Assembly (NCBI RefSeq): GCF_000340215.1
Contig: NW_006921539.1
Location: 3,249,624 to 3,313,623 of the forward strand
DNA length: 64,000 bases
Direction: 5' to 3'
Origin: Pseudocercospora fijiensis CIRAD86
Lineage: Eukaryota; Ascomycota; Dothideomycetes; Mycosphaerellales; Mycosphaerellaceae
Under the pieces are notes generated by a model. It did not search any database. It saw only the letters and a list, made by a program, of their open reading frames with translations, and was not told the origin of the DNA. The first letter of the stretch is position 1, and each line of letters opens with the position of its first letter. Below are positions 1 to 10,393 of this stretch, one piece after another. Position numbers and translations under genes: made by a program.

Positions 1-2
1 TA

Positions 3-1151
3 AAGCTCGCGACTCGGGCTAAGCCGGTTGCCCCGCTAACTAAGGCGATCTAGCTAAATTCCTCGCGCGCGTTACTATCGACTAAGTTAAATACTCGCTA
101 GAAGCTAACCGCTAGCCCGTTCTTAGCGCCTCGCCTACCGTCGAAGATGCTACTACCGTCTAACCTATTCTCTACGCCTACGAAGGCTCTAGTTACGGCT
201 TAGCTACTACTGTCTAACAATACGGTTGCGTAGCTATAGTATAAGCTCCTATCGCTTCCGATACGCTTGCTACCTTTGCCCGCCCTATAGGAAAACACTA
301 TAGGCGCCTACGGACAATACTAATACAATGCGACGGCAATTAGTATACGTAAGCTTAATTTACAAGCTCTCTACTATATGCGCTAGTCCGAGTTAGCAGC
401 AATCGAGGTGCACTAGCTATAATAGATACTAGCTAAGGCGTAGATCCGCGAAGCAACTAAGCGCTAGATAGCCTAGTAGTATCGTCTTTCCGCTACAGTC
501 TTAAAGGAGTCGCTTACGCTATCGCTAACCTATCTTTACTACAATTTCTTACGCGTCGCGCCGTAATAGGCAATCCCTATACTATACCTAATTAACGAGG
601 ACGCTTTTAAGCTGCTCGGCAGCGTATAAGGCAATACTACTAAGGATAAGATCGCAAAGCTTAACGTATAGATAACCGACTACTTTAAGCTATACGGTGC
701 TATACGCGACGCCGATACGCTACTATTGCTAGGTACCGACTTCCCTAATATCCCTATCGATTAGTTAGACCGCGCTACTACTATAGCGGACGCAGTTAAT
801 ACCTCGCTATCCGATAATAAGACTATAAAGACCGTCGCGCCTTAGCCGCAGCTAAAGGCGGTTTAGACTATACCGACTAGCTTACGCGACGCTCTTCGTA
901 ACTGTCGTAATAAGCAAGTATAAGACCGACGCAGTTATTACTAGAGAGACACGATTCTATACCTAGCATTACCGTTCTAGCATACTATTTAGGCTTAGCC
1001 TTTATACGACGCTATTACGCTCTTTTGCCTTAAACCTTCCTACGGTGCGGCCTGCTAAGGACCTTTGTTTTAGGACACTATAGACAGTACTAACCTTTTT
1101 TGTAGGGAGGGAGGCTGTTACGATATAATACTATTGTATGTACGATAGTAG
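3..1151 (+). pseudogene. RIP-degraded coding relic, probably retroelement internal region
   Basis: Read from base 3, this strand gives one frame of about 380 codons in which every stop is TAG or TAA and no TGA occurs. Stops of that kind are what RIP makes from CAG, CAA and TGG, so the frame was once coding. The predicted product is Leu/Gln/Arg-rich with a Cys-containing tail, and I do not recognise its family. The upstream end lies outside the window. The frame ends just past a purine-rich tract (1103-1114) that abuts the LTR-like repeat at 1116, the usual order of internal region, polypurine tract and 3' LTR. Calling it a retroelement internal region is therefore an inference from position, not from homology. 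Confidence 0.6.
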
Positions 1152-1310
1152 GTAGCGGTTACTATCGACCGCTGCGGTCGCTATTGCTACTAATAGTAGG
1201 ACTATTATATAGATAGCTTGCCTCGCGGCACCTTAGAGAATACATTAACTTTTGCATTGCACAACCGTTACGATACCTTCGTACTATAACCGTATGCCTA
1301 GCACTTATTA
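1116..1310. repeat. LTR-like direct repeat, copy 1
   Basis: The copy begins with TGTTACGATA directly after a polypurine tract and matches about 195 bp at 2191-2388, with differences mostly of the RIP type (C to T or G to A). It contains a near-palindrome GACCGCTGCGGTC. The exact 3' end is uncertain because RIP has blurred the terminal bases. Confidence 0.6.
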
Positions 1311-1379
1311 TCCTTAATCGTAAGGCCTTAAAGAACTAGCTAACGGTATTCTTAAGAGGCGCATTCTTGCTATTAAACT

Positions 1380-2085
1380 ATAACTCGGCGTTCGCGGATA
1401 GGTTATAGTAGCGTATAAGGCGTTACGAATCTATAATAATACCTTATATACTACTATAAAGATAACGTCCTTTAAGGCCTTCTTTAACCGTAAGCCGCTA
1501 ATATAATCTCGCTTTATTATAGCGGAGGTTATAGTAGCGGTAACCGAGAGTAATACAGACCTACTATTTAGACCTAATAAGCTACGTATAGTTAATAATA
1601 CTATAGACGATAACGAGAGCGCAGCTACTAAAGACGCTAACCGGTATAATACTAAATAGAATAGTAGGAATAGGCCTTAATTTAACCCTAAGAACTTACC
1701 TCTTAATCTATCTATAAACGATAACCGGTATAGTAATAGCGATATATTAGTAACGCCTCTTTACGACGTCCGTAATTAATAACGTACGATTTATACCTCT
1801 AGCGCTAGTATATCTTCCGCTATAGACTATATAGTAGCCGCTTAGGAAGCCGCTAATCTAAAGGCTAATCGTATATAGAAGTATAATAATCTATAGACCT
1901 TCGAGATTAGTAACATTATTAGCTTAGAGATCTCTAAGTAGTATAAGGTACTAAATAGTCCGAAGCTAATTATATACTATATAATAGAGTAATACGAGGA
2001 CGATAATAGTATTAGCTAAACTACTCTATAAACTGCTATATTCCTAGAGGCTTATTAAAAACTACTAGTATATAAGGAACCTCGT
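1380..2085 (+). pseudogene. Second RIP-degraded coding frame between the two LTR-like copies
   Basis: About 230 codons can be read continuously here with only TAG and TAA stops, again the mark of RIP on a formerly open frame. The product would be rich in Asn, Ile and Ser. I do not recognise it. It sits between the LTR-like copies, so it could be the internal part of a short or deleted element or a gag-like region, but no domain supports a choice. Confidence 0.45.
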
Positions 2086-2190
2086 TAAAGGTAATAGCTT
2101 CTTCCTCGCTAACTTCTTAGTCTATTCTAGCTATAAGAATAAGGAAATAACCCTCTCTAAAGTCGCTAAACTATAGGCTCGTATACTATT

Positions 2191-2388
2191 AGTATTATAA
2201 TACGATACTTTATATATACGATAGTAGGTAGCAGTTACTATAGACCGCTATAGTCGCTATTGCCCCTAAGGGTAGGTATATAATATAGATAGCCTAGCTC
2301 GCGGTACTATAGAGAATATATTAACTTTATATCGTATAATCGTTATAATACCTCTATACCGTAACCGTATACCTAGTAATTAGCTTTA
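2191..2388. repeat. LTR-like direct repeat, copy 2
   Basis: This is the second copy of the repeat at 1116. It is more RIP-altered: CGACC became TAGACC and GCGGTC became TATAGTC. The two copies enclose about 880 bp. They may be the two LTRs of a small element, or an LTR plus a neighbouring solo LTR of the same family. Confidence 0.55.
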
Positions 2389-2423
2389 TATAGTACCTTA
2401 TACTATATTAAGAGCTATTATCG

Positions 2424-2590
<167 letters not shown>

Positions 2591-3069
2591 GGGTTATATA
2601 GTACTAACTAGCGTTTAGAAGAGGCGGAATACGAAGGCCTTACTATATAGAGGTAGTAGATAATAAATAGAAATATAAAGATAGTAGAGATAGTAGAAGG
2701 AGGACTATAGTATTTATTAGAGGATTTAGGGCTCTTTCTATATATAATATTAGCTAATTATTCTGTTCTAAACCTCTCTATCCTTTATAAGGCATACTAT
2801 CGCCTATAGAAGCCTCTAAATATAGTTATTATCCTCCTTCGAACTTAAATATATACTTCCTACTTCTATAGATATACTAAGAAAACTATTCTCTTATATT
2901 CTATACCTACTCTTTACTAGGAGATAAGCCGATTATTATATCCGGATACGATAGTAAGTATATAGTAGTATACTAAGTATACTAAGCTTATAAGAGAGCG
3001 AATTTAGCTAAAAAGGGCTGTTTTTATTAAATACTAGGGAAGCGCTTTTTTAGTAAATTAAATGAATTC
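2591..3069. other. RIP-type TA-rich flank, no gene seen
   Basis: The sequence is TA-rich and CpA-poor like the block upstream. I see no frame or motif. It ends within about 30 bp of base 3070, where the composition switches to ordinary single-copy DNA. Confidence 0.5.
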
Positions 3070-3094
3070 TAGTCAAATAGGCGCTATTTGACTA
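3070..3094. repeat. Perfect inverted repeat at the repeat/unique boundary
   Basis: Two 11 bp arms (TAGTCAAATAG and CTATTTGACTA) are separated by GCG. The outer TA on both sides looks like the TA target duplication of Tc1/pogo-type DNA transposons, with GTCAAATAG as a possible terminal repeat. It may be a footprint or two fused ends. This is inference from sequence shape only. Confidence 0.5.
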
Positions 3095-3233
3095 AAGTAG
3101 TAGTCTAATGAAACGGCGACAACATAGCTTGCACTCTGAGAATGCCAAGCCAAGAATCGAGGTCGGGACTCGGTGCCACCCCTCCAACCCTCGTTCGCAC
3201 CTGCTTTCGTACGTTTCGTGGTGAAGTCTCATG

Positions 3234-3309
3234 CATCACCAACTCCGTATGATTATCATCCATCGCCAACTCCGTATGGTCATCATCCATCGCCAACTCC
3301 GTACGGTGA
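3234..3309. repeat. 27 bp minisatellite, about 2.8 units
   Basis: Copies start at 3234, 3261 and 3288, each with a CATCRCCAACTCCGTA core. The repeat lies just beyond the stop codon of the permease gene at 3327, probably in its 3' untranslated region. Confidence 0.9.
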
Positions 3310-3326
3310 AAGACAATACCCAAGCA

Positions 3327-5286
3327 CTAGGACTCCGAATACTGCTTGTCGCGCACCCGAAGGAAGATGACTTCAGCATGTCGCGCTGCCGCAAACTCTG
3401 CCTCGGACATCAGAGCCCCTGCCGGCGTCCACAAAGTGGTCACGGCCAAGTACACAAGAAAAGCACTGATGAAGCCATAGTACCACACGAGGTCAGCGAT
3501 ATACGACGCTCCGCCGATATCAACTGATGGCTTCACGTTCTTGACCAGACTCGGAAGCGTGGGGCCTCTACACACAACACACATCATCAGCAAAATGTCT
3601 CGGCGCGCATCACTTTTTGGAACTTACATGCTTACGAGCATAGCTAATAAAGCTCGCCAGTTCCACCCTGCATGGTAGGCATACCTTCCATTCGGATCGT
3701 AGAGCGACGGAACTTCGACGCGTCGTTGTTTGATCAGCCAATAGTCAGCGATACTGATGGCAATGATCGGAGCGAGGAAGATCCCAAGACTGGCCATGAA
3801 GTTCAGCAGGCTCTGCGCGCTGGTGATGATCTTCCACGGTACCATGACCCATCCACCTGTGATCGTGCATAGCACTGCTGCTCTCCGTATATTGATATAC
3901 TTGGGAAAGAAGCTGGCTAGATCATTCGAAGCAGAAATGACGTTGGCAGACACATTGACGCCGATTTGAGCCACCATCCACGCCAGTCCGCAGTAGAAGG
4001 CTGCCGCGCGACCTCCTGGCGATTTCCACTTGCTCGCGAGCGTTAACGGATCCCAGACGTAGTCTCCATATAGCACTTTGGACGCCGATGCGCTGATTAT
4101 CCCGAGAATTGCTATGGAAAAGCAAATCACCGGGAAGAAGGCGCATTGAAAGTACGTGGTTCTTTAACCGCGATCACGCCAATGTCAGCACAGTCTAGTC
4201 TCTGGGCATGAGCATGTTCTGCAATCATTGCAGTCTCACCTGGGCTTCTTGAGGTACCGAGTGAAGTCAGAGATATTGGTACCGACAGTCGACCAGCTGC
4301 CAGTCTGGGCTGTCAATGTAGACACAATCAGCCATGATTTCGTCCAACCTGAAACTTTTGGCTTTTGGTCCCAGATGTCGCCAGATCCGCCCGCTTGGAC
4401 GCATACCGCTATTGTTGTTCCAACCTAGTCCCAATCGATCAGTAGGTGATGACAGGGTTTGAACGTGAGAGACTGACAGCAGCAGTGATCGTCACGACGG
4501 CCTTAAATACAAAGAACCACTTCAATTTGTGAGGCCGTACGAGAAGAAAGGGCAATTGAATGCACCAGAATAAGAAGTGGCTGAGAAGGCCTTGACTCGT
4601 GATGCCAGCGCTCTTTGGCAGATGGTTCGGTATGTCCAGGTAGCTTGGCCAAATGGCAGCCAACATGACGGTCAAAGCAATGCTGCCGGTATACGTCTGA
4701 ATAGCGTGCCAGAACAGCGCGGTAACAATTCGACAAGCCACTGGAAATTTGCCGCCAGTGTACCCAAAGGCCGCCCGAATCCAAATTGGGAATGGGACTC
4801 GAAGATACGCCCTGAAAATCAATAACAAGAGGGTCAGCAAATGTCTCAGACCTTGGGATGCGCTCAAGTTGTTGATTTCTTACCCCGGCGCTCCATTGAA
4901 CGCTATGGCGAACGACATCACCGCACTCCCGACCAAGACGCACCATATGGCCTCGCGATAAGTCAGGCCAATTGCCAGCACGCTCGCGCCGATTTGCCAC
5001 GATTGCGCTGAAAGCTATACGCAAGCCTGCATCAGCTTTCAACCCACCTCTACCGAATGTTCACATCGGAGGGTGACGAAGAACTGGCGCTTACTATGTC
5101 AGAAACCCAATACCCAAGCATCGAGACTGCGGTCCAAGTCCGTCGTTCTGGAGGCGTGACATCAAGGTCAATATTTGTCCATGTCCCATCTGGAGCATAA
5201 GAGGTCTCTTGCTTTGGAAGGACCCATCCTGACAACCGCGTCTTTTCCTTGTCACGCTCTTGAGCCTTTCCGAGTACCTGAGCCAT
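3327..5286 (-). CDS. NCS1-family nucleobase/allantoin-type cation symporter
   Basis: The best model has six exons: 5286-5095, 5014-4884, 4811-4478, 4424-4240, 4161-3628 and 3567-3327. They total 1617 nt and encode 538 residues, the usual size for fungal uracil/allantoin permeases. All junctions are GT-AG and keep one frame. Diagnostic pieces are PPERRTW followed by GYWVSD near the N-terminus, LSAQSWQIGAS, SFAIAFNGAPGAYLRVPFP, TAQTGSWSTVGTNISDFTRY, and GDYVWDPLTLA with PFPxW-type segments later. These match the Fur-type NCS1 carriers, plasma-membrane proteins with about 12 helices that import nucleobases, allantoin or related compounds with a cation. The start at 5286 is the first ATG in the frame. 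The substrate cannot be read from sequence. The gene is divergent from an amidase gene. Confidence 0.9.
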
Positions 5287-5860
5287 TGCAGTGCTCGAGA
5301 AGTTCAATTGTCCCTTGCTACAATTTCGAAAACGGTCAACGACGAGCTCTCTTCTCACAGAGTCCAAAGTGTGGTGCGATTCGACCTCGCAAGTACCTTC
5401 TTGTCCAAGAGTGTGCTCGTCTTCGGGCTTTAATACAGCAGCTGTTCATCTGCCTATCTTTGAGACCATATCTGAAGTGCCGCACCAACAAAGCTTTCTT
5501 ACTTCTCGTGCGACCAAGGATGAGAACCACACAACAGAACTACCTGAACTGTCTATACAGGGAACACGCATGCATTGTATCCGGGTACCGAGTTGCTCGC
5601 GCGAGTTGTGGAGGCCTTATCTTTGGGCATGTCAACACCAATGATAAGCAGCCAATACCCTGTCGCTACCTGCATATCTCGACCTCGACAACTCTACCCG
5701 GCCCGGAATAGTCAACTTTGCTGTGACGGCCAGTAGTAAACATGCGATGCAAACAAAGGTCGTCGTCTATGCCACTACCCGAAAGCCCTCCAGCATCCGG
5801 ACCAGCCAAGACCAACTTCCAGCATCATTCCGCGACTGCATGATATAGTAGTCGTCTTTC
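5287..5860. other. Divergent intergenic region between permease and amidase
   Basis: These 574 bp hold the promoters of two divergently transcribed genes. I see no convincing coding region or RNA gene. A search for GATA-factor sites (HGATAR) would test shared nitrogen control. Confidence 0.5.
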
Positions 5861-7566
5861 ATGGACGAGATGAAGATAGATGTCGATGAGCTCACCATTG
5901 CACAAGTGCACGATGCGTTTCGAGATGGATCTCTTACAGCCGTGTCATTGTGTGCTGCTTACCTGGAGCGTGTCGAAAGATTGGACAAGGCTGGGCCAAG
6001 AATTAACTCGACGATGAGTCTATCTGAGACAGCTCTACAAGAAGCAGAAGCCTTGGACATGGTATGGCAGACTGCAGTAGGTAAATGCGAAGATTCCCAG
6101 CTCCGAATAGCATTTGCTGACACTTGAAATAACTCCAGAGAAAGTTCAAGGGCATTCTTCACGGAATCCCCATCCTAGTAAAAGATCATATGTCTGACCC
6201 TGAGCCAGAAAGAAACCAGGACTTCTGATACTGACTAGCAAGTTTACAGGCAGATACCAAAGGTATGGTAACGACCTATGGCTCAGCAGTGGCCAAGAAC
6301 AACATACCCCCACAAGATGCATTCGTGGTGACCAAGCTTAAAGAGGCCGGCGCAGTCGTCCTTGGCAAAACCACCTGTGCGGAGTGGGCGGCGACATGGT
6401 TCAGCGCGAATGGTGCCACGGACTATGAGTTCACGAAGAACCCGTACAGCTTGGAACATGATGTCGGTGCTTCGTCTGGTGGCTCCGGCGCGGCAGTAGC
6501 AGCTAATCTTGCCATGCTTGCGGTGGGAGAAGACACAGGGTAAGTAGTGCGATGGATGGATTTGAGTCACGAGTCATCCGCTGATGTCAGCCTCTTCGTT
6601 TTACAAAGCGGATCCATTCGAGTCCCGTCGTCGTTCTGCAATCTCGTCGGCATACGTGTCACCCCTGGTCTGATTTCTCGCAGTGGCTTTTGCCCTCTTG
6701 TCAAAATACAGGACACCCCTGGCCCGCTCGCGAGGACGGCAAGAGACTGTGCCATCATGCTTGATGCAATGGTGGGCTATGATCCGCTTGACGAGTACAC
6801 CTACGTCGCAGCCAATGCAGAGTCTCTAGGTCTACCGAAAGGAGGCAGCTATGCGGCCCGGTTGGAGCAAGGCCTCGATAAGCTGAAAGGCGCAAGGCTT
6901 GGCGTCATGAGGCAACTCTTCGGCTCAGACTCAGATCAGCATTGCCACGCTGTAAATCTCGTTGTACGCGACACGCTGAAAGCCTTCGAGGAAGCCGGCA
7001 CGAATGTCATCGACGTGCACATTGACGACGTCCAGAGGGCCTTCGCTTCCTGTGAGCTCTACACTATCCGATCACGCTCGGACATCAACTCGTTTCTGGC
7101 AACCAAACCACATCTCCCGCAAGATCTCGCGGAAATCGTGCCTCAGCAGCCTGCGAAACCATACCTGGATCTCGTGTCGGAGATGGCTCACGGTCCCAAA
7201 GATCCTCTCGAGCATCCCGCGTATGCCTCCCGACTTCTTGCACGGGACGAATTGAAACGCAAGCTTGCGTGTCTTTTCGCAGAACACCAAATCGATGCAT
7301 TGGTCATGCCCGATGTACAGGTGCCTCCACCGCTTCGCAGTGATGCCTACTCAGGGCGTTTCGACAAGGCCTCTTTTCCAACAAATACGTTCCTCGCGAG
7401 TTTGACGGGTCTGCCAGCTGTTTCGGTTCCAGGCGGCTGGACAGCGGATGGCTTGCCTGTTGGCTTAGAATTAGTTGGTCTAGAGTACCATGAGCAGCAT
7501 TTGCTGGAGCTTGCACGAGGCGTGGAGAAATTGAGAGATGCAAGGCGAGCACCACGCGGTCTGTAG
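5861..7566 (+). CDS. Amidase-signature family protein, one exon junction out of frame
   Basis: Exons are best read as 5861-6061, 6139-6191, 6250-6539 and 6609-7566. The amidase-signature core is clear: HGIPILVKDH carries the catalytic Lys, GASSGGSGAA (about 6466-6495) the cis-Ser region, and EDTGGSIRVPSSF across the last intron the Ser nucleophile. Such enzymes hydrolyse carboxamides to acid and ammonia. Near the C-terminus GLPAVSVPGGW and GLPVGLELVG are also typical. Introns 1 and 3 are canonical. The exon 2/3 junction is not: the only GT near the end of exon 2 (6192) leaves phase 2, but exon 3 after the AG at 6248-6249 needs phase 0, so the model is one base short (1502 nt). Either one G is missing before the donor, or an unusual splice site is used, or the gene is newly broken. 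Confidence 0.8.
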
Positions 7567-8003
7567 GAGGGAACGAACCGCTTCAGGAGCCTTACAAAGA
7601 GGGCATCCCCTCTGCCTGCCCCTCGATGGACGTCTAGTTGTCCGCACCAATCAGCACCACCTAGATAACAAGTGTCACCAGCGAACATGCCGAACAAGAA
7701 GTTTTCTGGCCAAGCGTGCTGTTCAGCAGCTTGTTGAAGACTCATGTTGACTTCGTGACACGAAATGATTGCACCACAAAGGTGAGTGGACGAGATTGCT
7801 TTCACAAGCTCCGGGTAGAGTTGAGGTACGCACGAGAATCAACCTCGACCGGTCGGTACCACCGTTAGAACTTCGCGCCACAGGCCGGCTACGTGCAGAT
7901 GGGAAGGGGGCCGTGCGGCCGTGCGTGCCATGGACGAGGCCTTAGTGCGGAGCATGCATTCTCGTCTGTCGATGGCGATTTGTGTGTGCACCGACCCCTA
8001 CGC
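7567..8003. other. Convergent intergenic region, nothing seen
   Basis: This is the 3' flank between the amidase (plus) and the symporter (minus). I find no supported gene, RNA or repeat in it. Confidence 0.5.
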
Positions 8004-10285
8004 CTACGCCGCACCTTTGCTCTCGACGGCTTCGGCTTCCTTTCCAGCGTCGGCGTTAGTGCTGTTGATCTCGTGCACTTCATTTTCGGTGAAAGCTGGC
8101 TCGTTTGCAATTGTTGTCTTTGCAGAGTCCTCTCTTCTCTCCACGTGCAAGAGCGGGCTCATATATCTCGGGAAGACGCAGCCAAAGACGATCGCGGAGA
8201 GGCCAAGCATGGACAGAATGAATCCAGTGATCATCATAGGATCGTATCGTAGGCGGTGAAACTCTGGAAAGGCGAAGCTGAAGATGATCGCGAGCACGGG
8301 GCCCGAGATATAGCGCAGAAGCACTGGCCAGAATACGGGTATCTTCCAGTTCTTTCCGCGGCCTACGACGAGATTGAGGTCACGCCTCAGTTGATTGCCG
8401 GAATAAAAGGCCAGGTACCAGAAGCGAGCGGCAAAGACATTCCGCTTCCAGGATCGAGCAGCTGGTGTGCTCGGTGTCCTAGCCATAGCAACAGCCAGCA
8501 GTGAGCACACCACGTACAGTCCGAAGCCCGCTCCAACACCAGCCGCAGCTATGCCCGTACCATGAGCGATGGTAATCCCGACGAGCAACCCACCAAAATA
8601 CGCGAAGTTGTAGATGCAGAATGCAGGCAGGCCAGTTTCCGCGACAACGTCGGCCCACCGATAGATTGTAGTACTGCCGACGACTTCTGCAAAGACAACG
8701 AAAATGAGTGCCACATTGTTCACCCACCTATCCACGCCATCTAGGAGATAATATCTGGAGCAATGTCAGCGACTGCTCTACAGACTGTAAAGCCAGCGTC
8801 GCTCCTCCATTCTTACCCAAATTCAGTGCAGTATGGCAGACAGAGCAGAAAGGCGCCGATCGTCAGGCCAGTGACCACGCACGCACGAGAGACACGAGTA
8901 TTGGCATCGCATATCATCGTGGCCACGACATCCAGCATCACGAAGGCTGAGCTGTACCCGAGGACGATCAAGGTGAAGAATAGCAGGAATGCCCAGAAGT
9001 TGGCTCCAGGCATTTGAAGCACAGCCTGTGATAGGTCAACAATGAATGCGATGTCAGCGATTCTAAATGAGGGCACTGTACCTCTGGAAGCGTGTAGAAG
9101 CCAACCACGAACGCACCCAGGCGCTCTCCGTCTTGAGGCCAGAGGCGGAGGAAACCAACGACGCCGAACACTGCAAAGGCTGCGAGGTTCTCAAATAGAA
9201 GATTGCTTCCGCAGATGAGGATGGAATCCATGACAGCATTCGAGTACTTCTGATTGTAGGATGCGTAACTCGTGAAGTAGCCAAAGCCGATGCCTGTCGA
9301 GAAGAAAACTTGGCCGACCTAGAGACAGCGAGGTGAAAGGTCAGCAGATGTCGCATGCGAGGCGAGAATGTTCATCTTTGCTCACGGCAGTCTGCCATAC
9401 TGTGCCTGAAGCCAGCTGATCCGCTCTCCACGTTCTCCACAGGAGCCCAATACCCTCACTCGCGTTCTCCAGTGAGACGGCTCGAGCGACGAAGATGACG
9501 GTGGTCACAATCGGAATGCCCATGGAAAAGTAAACCACGCGTCCCGTCAGTCCAACTCCTCTTACGATGGAGATCCACATCAAGAACCAGACGAAAACAC
9601 TCCATGCCACAGTCTCGCCGATCAAGGCGACATGGGGATAGTGCGTGTATGTCACGTCGCCGTTGTCGATGCTCCCGGAGATGGGCGGCGGGTTCGCAAC
9701 AACCTGGTTGTCGTAGAAGTCGGTGATTCGGCCTTCCCACGGCAATGGACTTGTGAAAGAGTGGCGAAAGTAGGACATGATCCAGGCCAGGTTGACGGTA
9801 AAGTAGTGCACGACGACGAAGCTGACAAACACCGGACCGATGCCAACACCACGAAGGCGCCTGTCGATGGCATTGAAGGCGATCATGGGGCCGCCGCGGT
9901 ACGCTTGTCCAATGCAGACCTCCAGCACGAGAGCGGGAATGGCGATCAGGAATACGGCCAGGAGGTATGGGATGAACCATTGGAGGCCGTGGTTGTTGTA
10001 CACGACGGACGGATAGCGGAGAAGATTGCCCTGTCCCGCACAGCCTCCCATGGCGGCCAGGAGGAAAGCTGCTCGCGACGGCCATTGGTCGCGGCCATCG
10101 TTGGACGTGGGCGGCGGAGGGGCTACGACATTGATCGCTCTCCGGATGGATTGCATCGTAGCTGTGGGCGACGATGGAGCACATGTAGTGAGTGGGTGGA
10201 GAGATGAAGCAAAGCGGTTCTTGCCCTCTGTCGCTCCATTCTCTGGCACTGCCAAGGCAATCGTTTGGCTTGGCTTGGCGGACAT
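8004..10285 (-). CDS. Sodium:neurotransmitter symporter family (SNF-type) transporter
   Basis: Four exons (10285-9386, 9318-9082, 9025-8817, 8754-8004) total 2097 nt and encode 698 residues in one frame with GT-AG introns. The N-terminal part contains WPSRAAFLLAAMGGCAGQGN followed by LRYPSVVYNN, the SNF-family helix 1 pattern in which an unwound Gly-rich stretch binds substrate and sodium. Next come IPALVLEVCIGQAYRGG, GVGIGPVFVSF and the long extracellular loop. The second exon has GQVFFSTGIGFGYFTSYASY, the family's helix 6 region, and exon 3 has LQMPGANFWAFLLFF. About 12 helices are expected in the plasma membrane. Fungal members are known but their substrates are mostly undefined; amino acids are a guess. 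The C-terminal tail is hydrophilic and Glu/Ala-rich. A second in-frame ATG lies at 10156. Confidence 0.9.
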
Positions 10286-10393
10286 TCCATGCTGGGAAAG
10301 AGCACGCCCCGCCCCGCCCCGCCCCGCATCGTGAACCTCGCGCTTCCCCCCAGCGCTTGTGCGTCTCCATCAACACCTGCCATTTGCGCAAAG
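10286..10393. promoter_or_regulatory. Compact bidirectional promoter with a GCCCC repeat
   Basis: Only 108 bp separate the start codons of the symporter (minus) and the DUF1776 gene (plus). The interval holds a C-rich run of four to five GCCCC units at about 10305-10326. So short a gap implies overlapping core promoters or 5' leaders. Confidence 0.55.

Noticed and set aside
8004..10334. Long plus-strand frames opposite the symporter gene
   Set aside because: They are antisense to strongly conserved SNF-family exons and have no recognisable content.
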